A stretch of DNA of 64,000 nucleotides from Cloacibacillus sp. An23 (GTDB lineage Bacteria; Synergistota; Synergistia; Synergistales; Synergistaceae), in NCBI RefSeq assembly GCF_002159945.1, contig NZ_NFJQ01000012.1, forward strand, positions 1 to 64,000, written 5' to 3'. Below the pieces are notes generated by a model. That model did no database searches. It had not been told where the DNA came from and saw nothing but the letters and a program-made list of their open reading frames with translations. The translations under genes and the position numbers were made by a program. Every line of letters begins with the position of its first letter. The stretch's first letter is position 1. Below, piece after piece: positions 22,874 to 29,628 of the stretch.

Positions 22874-23140
22874 CTAGATGATGAGCCCGACTATGCCGCG
22901 GTACTCTCCCTCGCAGATCGCTTCCGGGGCGACGCGCTTGTTCTTGAAGAACCACAGCGGGATGTGAAAATTTCGCTTGCCGAGGTCGTCCGGCGGGTCG
23001 AGGATGACTATGCTCTTCGGCACCCAGACGGGATGTCCGTTAAGGCGGTTCGTCATGCGGTATGCGTGCATCGTGAGGGCCGGAAAAGTATCCTCCGGGC
23101 GGTCTATCTTATAAAGCGCGTACTTTACTTCTTTCGGCAT
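22874..23140 (-). CDS. Unknown early phage protein (88 residues)
   Basis: MPKEVKYALYKIDRPEDTF opening, then PVWVPKSIVILDPPDD and FHIPLWFFKNKRVAPEAIC, a beta-rich soluble protein without membrane segment. It starts next to the stop of the preceding gene (23141) in a tightly packed early operon. I do not recognise the family. Confidence 0.65.
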   Translation of the reverse strand: MPKEVKYALYKIDRPEDTFPALTMHAYRMTNRLNGHPVWVPKSIVILDPPDDLGKRNFHIPLWFFKNKRVAPEAICEGEYRGIVGLII

Positions 23141-23455
23141 CTATACGGCCTCCTTCTTTGATTCTTGTATGAGGATGTCGTCTTCGTCCGCGAAAGCGTC
23201 GTAGGTCTGCGCTACGCTCACACCATGGGCGATCGCGCTGAGCTTGCAGATGAAGCGGTGTATCTCCAGCGACTTGTATAAGAGTTTTCTTATTTTCACA
23301 TTGAGCCTAAAGCTATCCTCTATGAGGCCCTGCTTCAGTAATGTGTCCTGCTCAGCGGATAAAACCCCGATGTTCTTCTCGATGACTTCATAGCGCTGTT
23401 GCTCGCGGGCGATTATTCGGGCGAGAACGTCCTGCGCCGTGTCCTGCGTGCTCAT
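23141..23455 (-). CDS. Unknown early phage protein, helical (104 residues)
   Basis: Mostly helical: MSTQDTAQDVLARIIAREQ, QQRYEVIEKNIGVL and RLNVKIRKLLYKSLEIH suggest a coiled coil. The C-terminus is acidic. The ATG overlaps the stop of the DNA-binding protein gene by four bases. No family recognised. Confidence 0.65.
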   Translation of the reverse strand: MSTQDTAQDVLARIIAREQQRYEVIEKNIGVLSAEQDTLLKQGLIEDSFRLNVKIRKLLYKSLEIHRFICKLSAIAHGVSVAQTYDAFADEDDILIQESKKEAV

Positions 23456-23754
23456 GCTTCGCGCTCCTTCTTCCGCGGATGCTCAGACGCCCACTTGTCC
23501 AGATCATAAATGTCGTAGCGAATCATTTTTCGCTCTCCGTCGCCTCTGCCTTCAAGCTCAAGACATCGCGGCCCATAGTTCCGCGCGCGCCAGATTTCCA
23601 AAGTCCCGCGCGAGACGCCCAAGTACTTAGCAGTCTGCACATCCGTAAGCAGCCTCGGCGGCCTCTCCGCCGCGGATTCATCAAGTCTCCTTATGGTTTC
23701 AAAAAGCAGCGCGCGCAGCTCCTCGCGCGTCTGTTCAAGTGCCAGTTCAGTCAT
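23452..23754 (-). CDS. HTH_17/excisionase-like DNA-binding protein
   Basis: A 100-residue protein. The central LLTDVQTAKYLGVSRGTLEIW is a MerR/excisionase-type winged helix-turn-helix, followed by YDIYDLDKWASEH, the usual end of HTH_17 domains. The N-terminal helix (LALEQTREELRALLFETIRR) may dimerise. It is the first gene of the early operon and has AGGAGG 9 bases before ATG, so it may be an early regulator or the excisionase of the phage. Confidence 0.8.
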   Translation of the reverse strand: MTELALEQTREELRALLFETIRRLDESAAERPPRLLTDVQTAKYLGVSRGTLEIWRARNYGPRCLELEGRGDGERKMIRYDIYDLDKWASEHPRKKEREA

Positions 23755-23811
23755 TTGTCTTTACCTCCTAATTCCATTACATAAAAATTATTTATGCAGA
23801 AAAAGTAAACC

Positions 23812-23840
23812 ATTCTATTACTGTGTAGCACTCAGTGTAA
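23812..23840 (-). promoter_or_regulatory. Early promoter of the minus-strand operon
   Basis: On the minus strand: -35 TTACAC (23840-23835), 17-base spacer, -10 TAGAAT (23817-23812). It points to the HTH_17 gene starting at 23754. The spacer contains the small palindrome CACTGAGTG, a possible operator. It is the only long AT-rich gap before the early operon. Confidence 0.6.
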
Positions 23841-23857
23841 TTTTTTCAAGTTTTTTA

Positions 23858-23886
23858 TTGAATTTTTTTACATCGTATGTTATATT
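23858..23886 (+). promoter_or_regulatory. Promoter of the NYN-domain gene
   Basis: -35 TTGAAT (23858-23863), exactly 17 bases, -10 TATATT (23881-23886). It drives the plus-strand gene at 23992 with a leader of about 100 bases. The -35 is placed back to back with the early minus-strand promoter, making a divergent pair. Confidence 0.68.
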
Positions 23887-23991
23887 TTCCTTACAATAAG
23901 CCCTGAAGAGTTTTACTCTCAGCCCCCCGGTCGGTCTCGGCTTCCATCGTTGAAGTGCGGACGCGGGGTTTCTTTTTAGGAGTGTTCATGT

Positions 23992-24651
23992 ATGAGAAAA
24001 GCAGCCTTTTTCATTGATGGTTTCAATCTCTACCATTCGATTGCCAATCGGAAGAACCTCCATAAATACAAATGGCTTAATCTGTGGCAGCTTTCTCAAT
24101 CATTACTCCTTCCACAAGAAACTCTCACCGATGTCTTTTATTTCACGGCCTTCACAGACTGGAATCCGGGACGCAAAAAGCGGCATCAGGATTATGTTCT
24201 GATAAACGAAAGCGTCGGCTGTAAAGTCGTTCTCGGCAAATTCCTCCAAAAAGACCGCATCAGCATGGTCGAATGCAACACTCCATGCTGCGGAGGCGCG
24301 AAAAGATTTTGTGGAAAGAAATTTGTGGCTCACGAAGAAAAAATGACCGATGTCAACATTGCCGTCAATATCGTAAAAGCGGCTGCCTTACGGTCATACG
24401 ATTCAATTTACCTCCTTTCCGGCGATAATGATCTTATACCGGCCTTGGAAACAGCCCGCGAAATATCGCCGTCTCTAAGATTGCGCATTGTACTACCTAT
24501 CAATGCCCGCGCTAAAAACATCATGGACTTCTGTCAATCTAATAAGCTGAGATATATGAAAATCAAAGAGCAGACATTGGCAGCTGCTCAATTCTGCGAT
24601 CCATTCATAGTAAACGGGCAGTCTTATTCAAAGCCTACACACTGGGCATAG
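23992..24651 (+). CDS. NYN-domain (PIN-like) ribonuclease, phage accessory gene
   Basis: A 219-residue protein with the NYN/LabA-like fold: FIDGFNLYHSI (first acidic residue), EEKMTDVNIAVNIVKAA (second acidic cluster), SGDNDLIPALETA (third) and LRIVLPINARA. The four acidic residues of a metal-dependent RNase are present. Two Cys pairs in the middle (NTPCCGGAKRFCG) may bind zinc. It is opposite in direction to all neighbours and has its own promoter, the layout of a lysogeny-expressed accessory gene. Defence or superinfection exclusion is inferred. AGGAG lies 9 bases before the ATG. Confidence 0.85.
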   Translation: MRKAAFFIDGFNLYHSIANRKNLHKYKWLNLWQLSQSLLLPQETLTDVFYFTAFTDWNPGRKKRHQDYVLINESVGCKVVLGKFLQKDRISMVECNTPCCGGAKRFCGKKFVAHEEKMTDVNIAVNIVKAAALRSYDSIYLLSGDNDLIPALETAREISPSLRLRIVLPINARAKNIMDFCQSNKLRYMKIKEQTLAAAQFCDPFIVNGQSYSKPTHWA

Positions 24652-24724
24652 TTACGCTCTCATCCTTACCTAAATACCAGTTTCCCGTTGCCCATATGCT
24701 GTTTTCATGGTGCGCCGGTGCTTC

Positions 24725-24919
24725 TTACCCCATCAGCCCCGGCATACTGCTTAGACTGTCAAGTATTGATGCCGCGGTCGAAAGCGCCGCCATCGTTTCC
24801 GGCGAGGCTTCGCACATGGAGAGCAGAAAGCGGATGCCGGATAAGGTGCTCTCTTTAACGCCTGAGATGAACCGGCAAGTCCGTTCGTCGTCCGCCGCGC
24901 CGTTCACGCAGTCGGTCAC
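24725..24919 (-). CDS. Small unknown protein (64 residues)
   Basis: GTG start at 24919 overlaps the stop of the previous gene (TAGTG). Sequence VNGAADDERTCRFISGV, then helices ESTLSGIRFLLSMCEAS and ETMAALSTAASILDSLSS. No membrane segment or motif known. The ribosome site is weak, so expression probably depends on coupling. It ends 73 bases before the convergent NYN gene end. Confidence 0.5.
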   Translation of the reverse strand: MTDCVNGAADDERTCRFISGVKESTLSGIRFLLSMCEASPETMAALSTAASILDSLSSMPGLMG

Positions 24920-25050
24920 TAAGCTCGCGATTTCCTGTTGTCCATAAGATTTTTGAGCTTAATTGCTGTTCTGGCGACTTCATCCGCCCACATGGAGGCC
25001 TGTTCTAGCGAATCGTCCGAAAAACGGAAAGTCAATTTCATGTCTGCCAT
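24919..25050 (-). CDS. Small unknown protein (43 residues)
   Basis: MADMKLTFRFSDDSLEQAS, with a helix WADEVARTAIKLKNLM and a basic end. AGGAGG lies 8 bases before ATG, overlapping the stop of the previous gene. The short strand plus helix could be a tiny binding protein, but nothing is recognised. Confidence 0.55.
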   Translation of the reverse strand: MADMKLTFRFSDDSLEQASMWADEVARTAIKLKNLMDNRKSRA

Positions 25051-25062
25051 TGAAGCGCCCTC

Positions 25063-25392
25063 CTACAACGGGCTAAAAGGCTCGTCAGAATCTTTGCTCT
25101 CTTTACGCTGCTGTTGTTTTCCCTTACCAAACAGACGAAGTATTGCCGGTGATTCACGCCGAAGGAGCTCTTCAAACGGCGGTGTTGGTGCGGAATCCGC
25201 ATGACATTGGCATGCCGTACATTGTGCCGGACAAATAAGCAGCTTGATTATTTCTGGGAGAATCGCAATTTCTTCCCCAAGTACGTGCTCAGGATTCCCA
25301 CTTTTTATCGAGGTCACGCGCTTCACAAAATCCAGCAGGCAGTTCTTAACTTCCTGCAATTCTGTTTCGGTCAAAGATAATCTGGCCATCAT
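25063..25392 (-). CDS. Unknown early phage protein with Cys motif (109 residues)
   Basis: MMARLSLTETELQEVKNC opening, helical first half, then LLICPAQCTACQCHAD, where four Cys suggest metal binding, and a basic tail KGKQQQRKESKDSD. It is the first gene after the Cro-like gene on the minus strand. GGAGG lies 5 bases before ATG. No family recognised. Confidence 0.6.
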   Translation of the reverse strand: MMARLSLTETELQEVKNCLLDFVKRVTSIKSGNPEHVLGEEIAILPEIIKLLICPAQCTACQCHADSAPTPPFEELLRRESPAILRLFGKGKQQQRKESKDSDEPFSPL

Positions 25393-25485
25393 TTTCTCCT
25401 CCCTTTTGGCTCAATTCCTACCGCCTGTATGTTGTTGTCATGGTGCTTTGTGGAGCGCTCATCGTGCTATCGCATGATATTGCGT

Positions 25486-25665
25486 TTAGAGCAGTGAATC
25501 AATCGTACAATTCAACTCTATTGATATTTTCTTTAAAAGCGCCAAGCTCGGCCTAAGCTTTCCCTTCTCAATACGCCATATTGTATTTTGCGTAGTACCA
25601 ACTCTAGCAGCGAGTTTGGCTTGTGTTAGTTTTAATGCCTTTCTTCGCGCTTTTAGTTTCTCCAT
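25486..25665 (-). CDS. Cro-like XRE-family repressor (59 residues)
   Basis: A compact helix-turn-helix protein: MEKLKARRKALKLTQAKLAA, VGTTQNTIWRIEKGKLRPS, LALLKKISIELNC. This is the HTH_3 core and nothing more, the size of Cro-type proteins. It is divergent from the CI-like gene and faces it across a 169-base operator region. A PR-type promoter (-10 TAATAT, -35 TTGCTT, 18-base spacer) lies just upstream. AGGTGG stands 7 bases before ATG. It should favour the lytic path by blocking CI expression. Confidence 0.82.
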   Translation of the reverse strand: MEKLKARRKALKLTQAKLAARVGTTQNTIWRIEKGKLRPSLALLKKISIELNCTIDSLL

Positions 25666-25690
25666 GTGCTCACCACCTACTCTAAATTAA

Positions 25691-25801
25691 TATTGCTTAC
25701 CGCGTCATATTAGCACTTAATCTACCAAATAAGCAATAGTACCAGAGTCCCATATATTGCGCGATGTGCATATTGTTAAAAATCTACCTATTGCGTAGAA
25801 T
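25691..25801. promoter_or_regulatory. Immunity operator region with divergent PR- and PRM-like promoters
   Basis: Four TATTGC sites: 25691, 25733 (inverted), 25755 and 25789. The first two form a 9-base inverted pair TATTGCTTA/TAAGCAATA. Minus strand: -35 TTGCTT (25736-25731), 18 bases, -10 TAATAT (25712-25707), for the Cro-like gene. Plus strand: -35 TTGTTA (25773-25778), 17 bases, -10 TAGAAT (25796-25801), for the CI-like gene. Sites overlap both promoters, as expected for a lambda-type switch. Confidence 0.68.
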
Positions 25802-25834
25802 CTATATATTATTTTCAGTAAGGAGGTGCTATGT

Positions 25835-26245
25835 GTGATAGGTGCAAATTTGAAAGCAGCTCGTGAAAATATGGGACTGTCGCAAACACAACTCGGTGAG
25901 ATATTAGGCACAACGCAAAACACGGTATGGCGTTGGGAAAATGACAGAATTACGCCTGATGATGATACAAAATTAAAATTAGCTCAAATTTTGAATGTAT
26001 CGGTAGCATATCTTATGGGCGAAAATGATAGTTTAACACCCAAAGGCGAAAATTCTATAGATAAAATGCTGTCTGAGCTATCTCAAATCGACCCAGATTT
26101 AGTTGCTCGGTTTCGTTCTACTGGTGAAAATTGGAGCCGTTTTAGCGATGAGGAAAAAGTGGCTCTTATTGATGGGTTAAATTTTGTCTTAGGGCGTTCC
26201 GTTTCATCACGCCTCAAACTGATAGGTAAAGACAAGAGGATATAA
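25835..26245 (+). CDS. CI-like phage repressor (XRE family)
   Basis: About 136 residues from GTG 25835. Residues 1-60 form the HTH_3 domain (LKAARENMGLSQTQLGEILG, TTQNTVWRWENDR, LAQILNVSVAYLMGEND). The C-terminal half is a short oligomerisation region without the LexA/S24 peptidase signature, so it is probably inactivated by the ImmA-type protease next door rather than by self-cleavage. AAGGAGG lies 8 bases upstream; a GTG at 25826 overlaps the ribosome site. It keeps the lytic genes silent. Confidence 0.86.
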   Translation: MIGANLKAARENMGLSQTQLGEILGTTQNTVWRWENDRITPDDDTKLKLAQILNVSVAYLMGENDSLTPKGENSIDKMLSELSQIDPDLVARFRSTGENWSRFSDEEKVALIDGLNFVLGRSVSSRLKLIGKDKRI

Positions 26246-26248
26246 GCT

Positions 26249-26794
26249 ATGTCCGCTGATTACGAATATGTTAAGTTTGAGGCTAGGAAGCTGCTAGCTC
26301 ACTGTAAGATTCAAGCACCTCCGGTTTATTTGTCCGATATTTGCGAACATCTTAATATCACGCTTGCCAACCATGCGCTCGGTTCTCGCGATGCAGCACT
26401 GATGAACTCACAACTCACAGACAAAGTGCTGATTATGGTTAATCCTAATAAAATCAGGCAGCGTCAACGCTTCTCTATCGCGCATGAAATAGGTCATTAT
26501 ATACTGGAGCACCCATCCGTAGCTTTTTCTGGCGGCGATGGCTATATGCAAACCCCAGAGGAAGAACGCCAGGCTGACATATTCGCAGCAGAACTTCTTA
26601 TGCCAGAGCGTTTTCTCTTACATTGCTGGGCCATCGGTAAATTGGACATACAGAACGTATCACGTATTTTCGACGTCTCTAAGAAAGCTGCGACTACGGC
26701 CGTAAATTTCACATATATAAGCCACCCTGAGTTACTGGACAAACAGAATCGTGGGTATTGGGAAATAAGTTATTTGTTGCCAATAAACATATAA
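26249..26794 (+). CDS. ImmA/IrrE-type metallopeptidase
   Basis: A 181-residue protein with the zinc-protease motif HEIGH in FSIAHEIGHYILEH and a downstream acidic residue region EEERQADIFAAELLMP, the signature of the ImmA/IrrE family. In ICEBs1 and similar elements such proteases cleave the cognate repressor during DNA damage or quorum signals. It is 3 bases downstream of the repressor gene, in one operon. The N-terminal half provides substrate binding. Target assumed to be the CI-like protein. Confidence 0.9.
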   Translation: MSADYEYVKFEARKLLAHCKIQAPPVYLSDICEHLNITLANHALGSRDAALMNSQLTDKVLIMVNPNKIRQRQRFSIAHEIGHYILEHPSVAFSGGDGYMQTPEEERQADIFAAELLMPERFLLHCWAIGKLDIQNVSRIFDVSKKAATTAVNFTYISHPELLDKQNRGYWEISYLLPINI

Positions 26795-26866
26795 AAGCTA
26801 CGATAAAGTAATTGTTTAGCCGGACATCACTAAAAAATACTTAAATTTAAAAAGAGAGGAATATTT

Positions 26867-27373
26867 ATGAAAAAAGCTGTTCTAATTATCTGTATCTTGC
26901 TCCTTTGGGCTTTACCTGCCTTTGCAATGAAGAATAGTCCAGACGGATTCCGTGGCATAAAATGGGGTGATCCTACTTCAGCCCTAGGTACACAAAATAA
27001 CATTAAATACGAGGGGGAATCTGGGGGGTTTGATATATATACTAGGACAAATGACAAGTTATCCATTGGCGATGTTTCATTGGACTTTATTGCGTACTAT
27101 TTTTGTAACAATAAATTTGTCGCGCTTGCTTTTGATTGTAAATCATCTGATGCCGATATGATAATGCGTATTTTTAGGGAACGATACGGTGATCCAGAAC
27201 AACCAAATAAATACATTAAAGAATACCAATGGAAAGACGGCAATGCTTTAATAATTATCAAAGAAGACAAATTTAATAAGCTCGTAAATGTATATATGAG
27301 TTCCAGAGAACAGTTCAATATTGCCATGAAATATTTAGACGAACGTGCAAAAGCAGCTCAATCGGATTTTTAG
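26867..27373 (+). CDS. Exported protein, accessory cassette gene 1
   Basis: A 168-residue protein with a classical signal peptide (MKKAVLIICILLLWALPAFA, cleavage after AFA). The mature part begins MKNSPDGFRGIKWGD, a motif seen in periplasmic proteins of unknown function, followed by an alternating beta/alpha domain. AT-rich sequence compared with the host region. GAGAGGA lies about 6 bases before ATG. As an exported lysogenic product it could act at the cell envelope, perhaps in superinfection exclusion; this is inference. Confidence 0.75.
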   Translation: MKKAVLIICILLLWALPAFAMKNSPDGFRGIKWGDPTSALGTQNNIKYEGESGGFDIYTRTNDKLSIGDVSLDFIAYYFCNNKFVALAFDCKSSDADMIMRIFRERYGDPEQPNKYIKEYQWKDGNALIIIKEDKFNKLVNVYMSSREQFNIAMKYLDERAKAAQSDF

Positions 27374-27375
27374 GA

Positions 27376-28077
27376 ATGATAAAAAACGCAATGAAAAAAC
27401 TTCTAACAACTCTTATCCTCATCTTCGCTCTTACATCAACAGCTTCCGCCGCGTCGCTTTACACGACGACGATAATGGACGTGTCGGCCGCTCAGGTACA
27501 GGACGCCCTCATTGAGATTTTTACAGGCAAGAATTTCACAATCGACGAAGTGACGCCGTATACCATCACATTCCAGAAGTCATTTAATGACGGTGTATGG
27601 CTTGCAACGAAGCTCAACACTGTCAAATGTAACCTCATAGAGCGCGACGGCAACGTGAAACTCATGGTGTCTCAAATGGAGCTTATCGGTGGTCAGACGT
27701 TACGCAAGCGCTCGATAGACCACCTCGTTCCGCTGCTTTCAGAGGTCAAGCACGTGCTGGACGGCACGCCGATCGAAGAAGTGCACAACGAAGCCGTAAA
27801 CCAGCTTCCAGGCTCCGGCAATGAGCGCGAGAAAGAGCTCGGCCTTGTCCTCGGAGAAAACGGCGAGGTCACCGACGTTAAGCCTGGCAGCGTCGCGCAC
27901 GGAAAAATAGCCATCGGCGACGCAATCCTTGAAATCAACGGCATGAGCCTAAACGGCATGGACCGCGAAGCCGTAAAAACCTACATTGCCAATAAATGGG
28001 GCTCCGGTGCGTCGCTTATTCTGCTCGTCCAGCATGACGGCGAGAAGAACTTCGTGACGGTGAAGAAAGGCGAGTAA
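27376..28077 (+). CDS. Exported PDZ-domain protein, accessory cassette gene 2
   Basis: A 233-residue protein. After the signal peptide (MKKLLTTLILIFALTS, from a second ATG at 27391) comes an alpha/beta region about residues 25-130, then a PDZ-like domain (GLVLGENGEVTDVKPGS, IAIGDAILEINGMSLNG, SLILLVQHDGE). PDZ domains bind protein C-termini. Gene 2 starts two bases after gene 1, so they probably act together in the periplasm. The ribosome site is poor for both possible starts, suggesting coupling. Confidence 0.78.
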   Translation: MIKNAMKKLLTTLILIFALTSTASAASLYTTTIMDVSAAQVQDALIEIFTGKNFTIDEVTPYTITFQKSFNDGVWLATKLNTVKCNLIERDGNVKLMVSQMELIGGQTLRKRSIDHLVPLLSEVKHVLDGTPIEEVHNEAVNQLPGSGNEREKELGLVLGENGEVTDVKPGSVAHGKIAIGDAILEINGMSLNGMDREAVKTYIANKWGSGASLILLVQHDGEKNFVTVKKGE

Positions 28078-28143
28078 TTGTCGAAGGTCAAATAAAGTGA
28101 AATAGAATGGCGGCTTTGGAATTAAACAGGAGGAAGAATAAAA

Positions 28144-28617
28144 ATGACTGACGAAGAACTTCAAGCTCTCATTAAGCTGCCTAAAACAATATCAAAACAC
28201 GAGATGAATAAGCTGACGTCGCCTGTCGAAGAGTACGGATACTACCGTTCCGACGCGAGGCTTTCGGCAGATTCGGATTGCAGGTTTATCATGCGCACAA
28301 GGCAGGCGGCGGACGATCCTATGGACTTCTCTGTAATCTTGTCGGTCGAGCTGCCGGACGGGAAGCAATTCAACCTCGTCCGCTGCAACGGAAGCTCTCA
28401 TGTACACCGAAACAAAATAGAGCGCACGCGAGTACGCGGCATGCACAGGCACATTGCCACGCAGCGGTATATGGAGCAAAAAGCAGACGCCGAGGGTTAT
28501 GCTGAAAAAATTGACGAGTATAATTCGCTTGAGGAAGCTATACAGTATATGCTACAGTTTGCCAAGGTAACGCCGCAGGCGTTAGCAGAAAGCGGCACGC
28601 CGTCTTTATTTGACTGA
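28144..28617 (+). CDS. DUF6978-like protein, accessory cassette gene 3
   Basis: A 157-residue soluble protein. The opening MTDEELQALIKLPKTI is typical of DUF6978-like proteins. The core has strands DCRFIMRTRQAADD and FSVILSVELPDGKQF and His-rich GSSHVHRNK, HRHIATQRY. These paired conserved residues could form an active site, but no enzyme class is recognised. It is 11 bases before the DUF1828-like gene, pointing to a two-gene unit. AGGAGG at 10 bases before ATG. Confidence 0.6.
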   Translation: MTDEELQALIKLPKTISKHEMNKLTSPVEEYGYYRSDARLSADSDCRFIMRTRQAADDPMDFSVILSVELPDGKQFNLVRCNGSSHVHRNKIERTRVRGMHRHIATQRYMEQKADAEGYAEKIDEYNSLEEAIQYMLQFAKVTPQALAESGTPSLFD

Positions 28618-28634
28618 CGAAGGGAGGTATGGAG

Positions 28635-29414
28635 ATGACGGACGTTATAGGACTTCAAGAAGAAATATCGCGTAACCTCAACACGCAGATCGAAATAGAG
28701 AACCGCGGCATCGACGCTTTTCAGGTGTTCACACCGTTTGTTTTGGGCGACGGGGACGAGCTGAAAATTATCCTCAAGCGCACTGGCGACACGTGGAGGC
28801 TCACTGACGAGGGGCACACCTTGATGTATCTCAGCTATCAGGATATAGGCCTCGAAAACAACACTCGCGCCGAGGTAATGGATAGGATCCTAAAATCCCA
28901 CTTCATGAAGGACGAGGACGGGCGTCTGGTGCTCGACGGCATTAGGACGCCGCAGGATATTGTCGATTCTATTTTCACGTTTTCACAGGGGCTGTTGAAA
29001 ATCGGCGATATATCCATGTGGAAGATAGAGCGCGCGAAAAGCAAGTATACAGAGAACTTCAAGTCCTGCATTACGGAGGGCGTCAAGGGCCGCTGCGTAA
29101 TGTTTTCATACCAAAGTGTGGAATACGACCCGGGCGGCATGTATCCAATTGACTGCTGCGTGAGGTTGAGAACGGGGCGTCCGGCGTATATCTTCAGCGC
29201 CACTTCTACAGATAAGGCCAACTGGACGGCGGCGGCTATCTATTTTTTTGAGAAAAAGCAACCGTATGTCCCAAGTTGCGCCGTTTTACAGGGCAAAATA
29301 TCCGGCAAGCCGCTGCTTCGCCTTGAAGACGCTGCGGACAAAGTCTTTCAAACCCCGCAGAACGCGGCCGAGCGCCTAGACACGTTTCTGCTTAAATACG
29401 AGAATGCGGCGTAG
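28635..29414 (+). CDS. DUF1828-like protein, accessory cassette gene 4
   Basis: About 259 residues. N-terminal half matches the DUF1828 pattern: VFTPFVLGDGDELKIIL, WRLTDEGHTLMYLS, AEVMDRILKSHFM, VDSIFTFSQGLLKI. The C-terminal half (about 150-259) is a second domain with FSYQSVEYDPGGMY and RTGRPAYIFSATSTDK, often paired with DUF1828. ATG 28635 is preferred because GGGAGG is 7 bases upstream; ATG 28629 is too close. Function unknown; position beside the integrase is a common spot for defence genes. Confidence 0.62.
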   Translation: MTDVIGLQEEISRNLNTQIEIENRGIDAFQVFTPFVLGDGDELKIILKRTGDTWRLTDEGHTLMYLSYQDIGLENNTRAEVMDRILKSHFMKDEDGRLVLDGIRTPQDIVDSIFTFSQGLLKIGDISMWKIERAKSKYTENFKSCITEGVKGRCVMFSYQSVEYDPGGMYPIDCCVRLRTGRPAYIFSATSTDKANWTAAAIYFFEKKQPYVPSCAVLQGKISGKPLLRLEDAADKVFQTPQNAAERLDTFLLKYENAA

Positions 29415-29466
29415 ACTCATAAGTGAGACACACCTAAATTACGAGTTGATTGGATGACAACGAATA

Positions 29467-29506
29467 AATTTGTGAACCGTGAAACACCCCAAACGGTTCA
29501 CAAATT
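29467..29506 (+). terminator. Strong inverted repeat between accessory cassette and integrase
   Basis: Perfect 14-bp stem AATTTGTGAACCGT (29467-29480), 12-base loop, ACGGTTCACAAATT (29493-29506), followed by GTTTTGCG on the plus strand. It ends the plus-strand cassette before the convergent integrase gene. The GC content of the stem is moderate, so it may be a weak terminator or a protein-binding dyad. Confidence 0.62.
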
Positions 29507-29628
29507 GTTTTGCGTATAATATACAATTCTCAAACGATGCAAAAACATGCCCACAGCAGCAACGCAGGCCACCTCAGGATGACGAATGCCGTTTTCACAC
29601 TAACGCGCGAGTCAAAATTTGTTTGTAT

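Noticed and set aside
29467-29506. TTGTGAA and TTCACAA in the dyad look like a Rex operator half-site pair
   Set aside because: Rex sites have about 4 bases between the halves; here 20 bases separate them and the dyad is better explained as a terminator or structural repeat at the end of the cassette.
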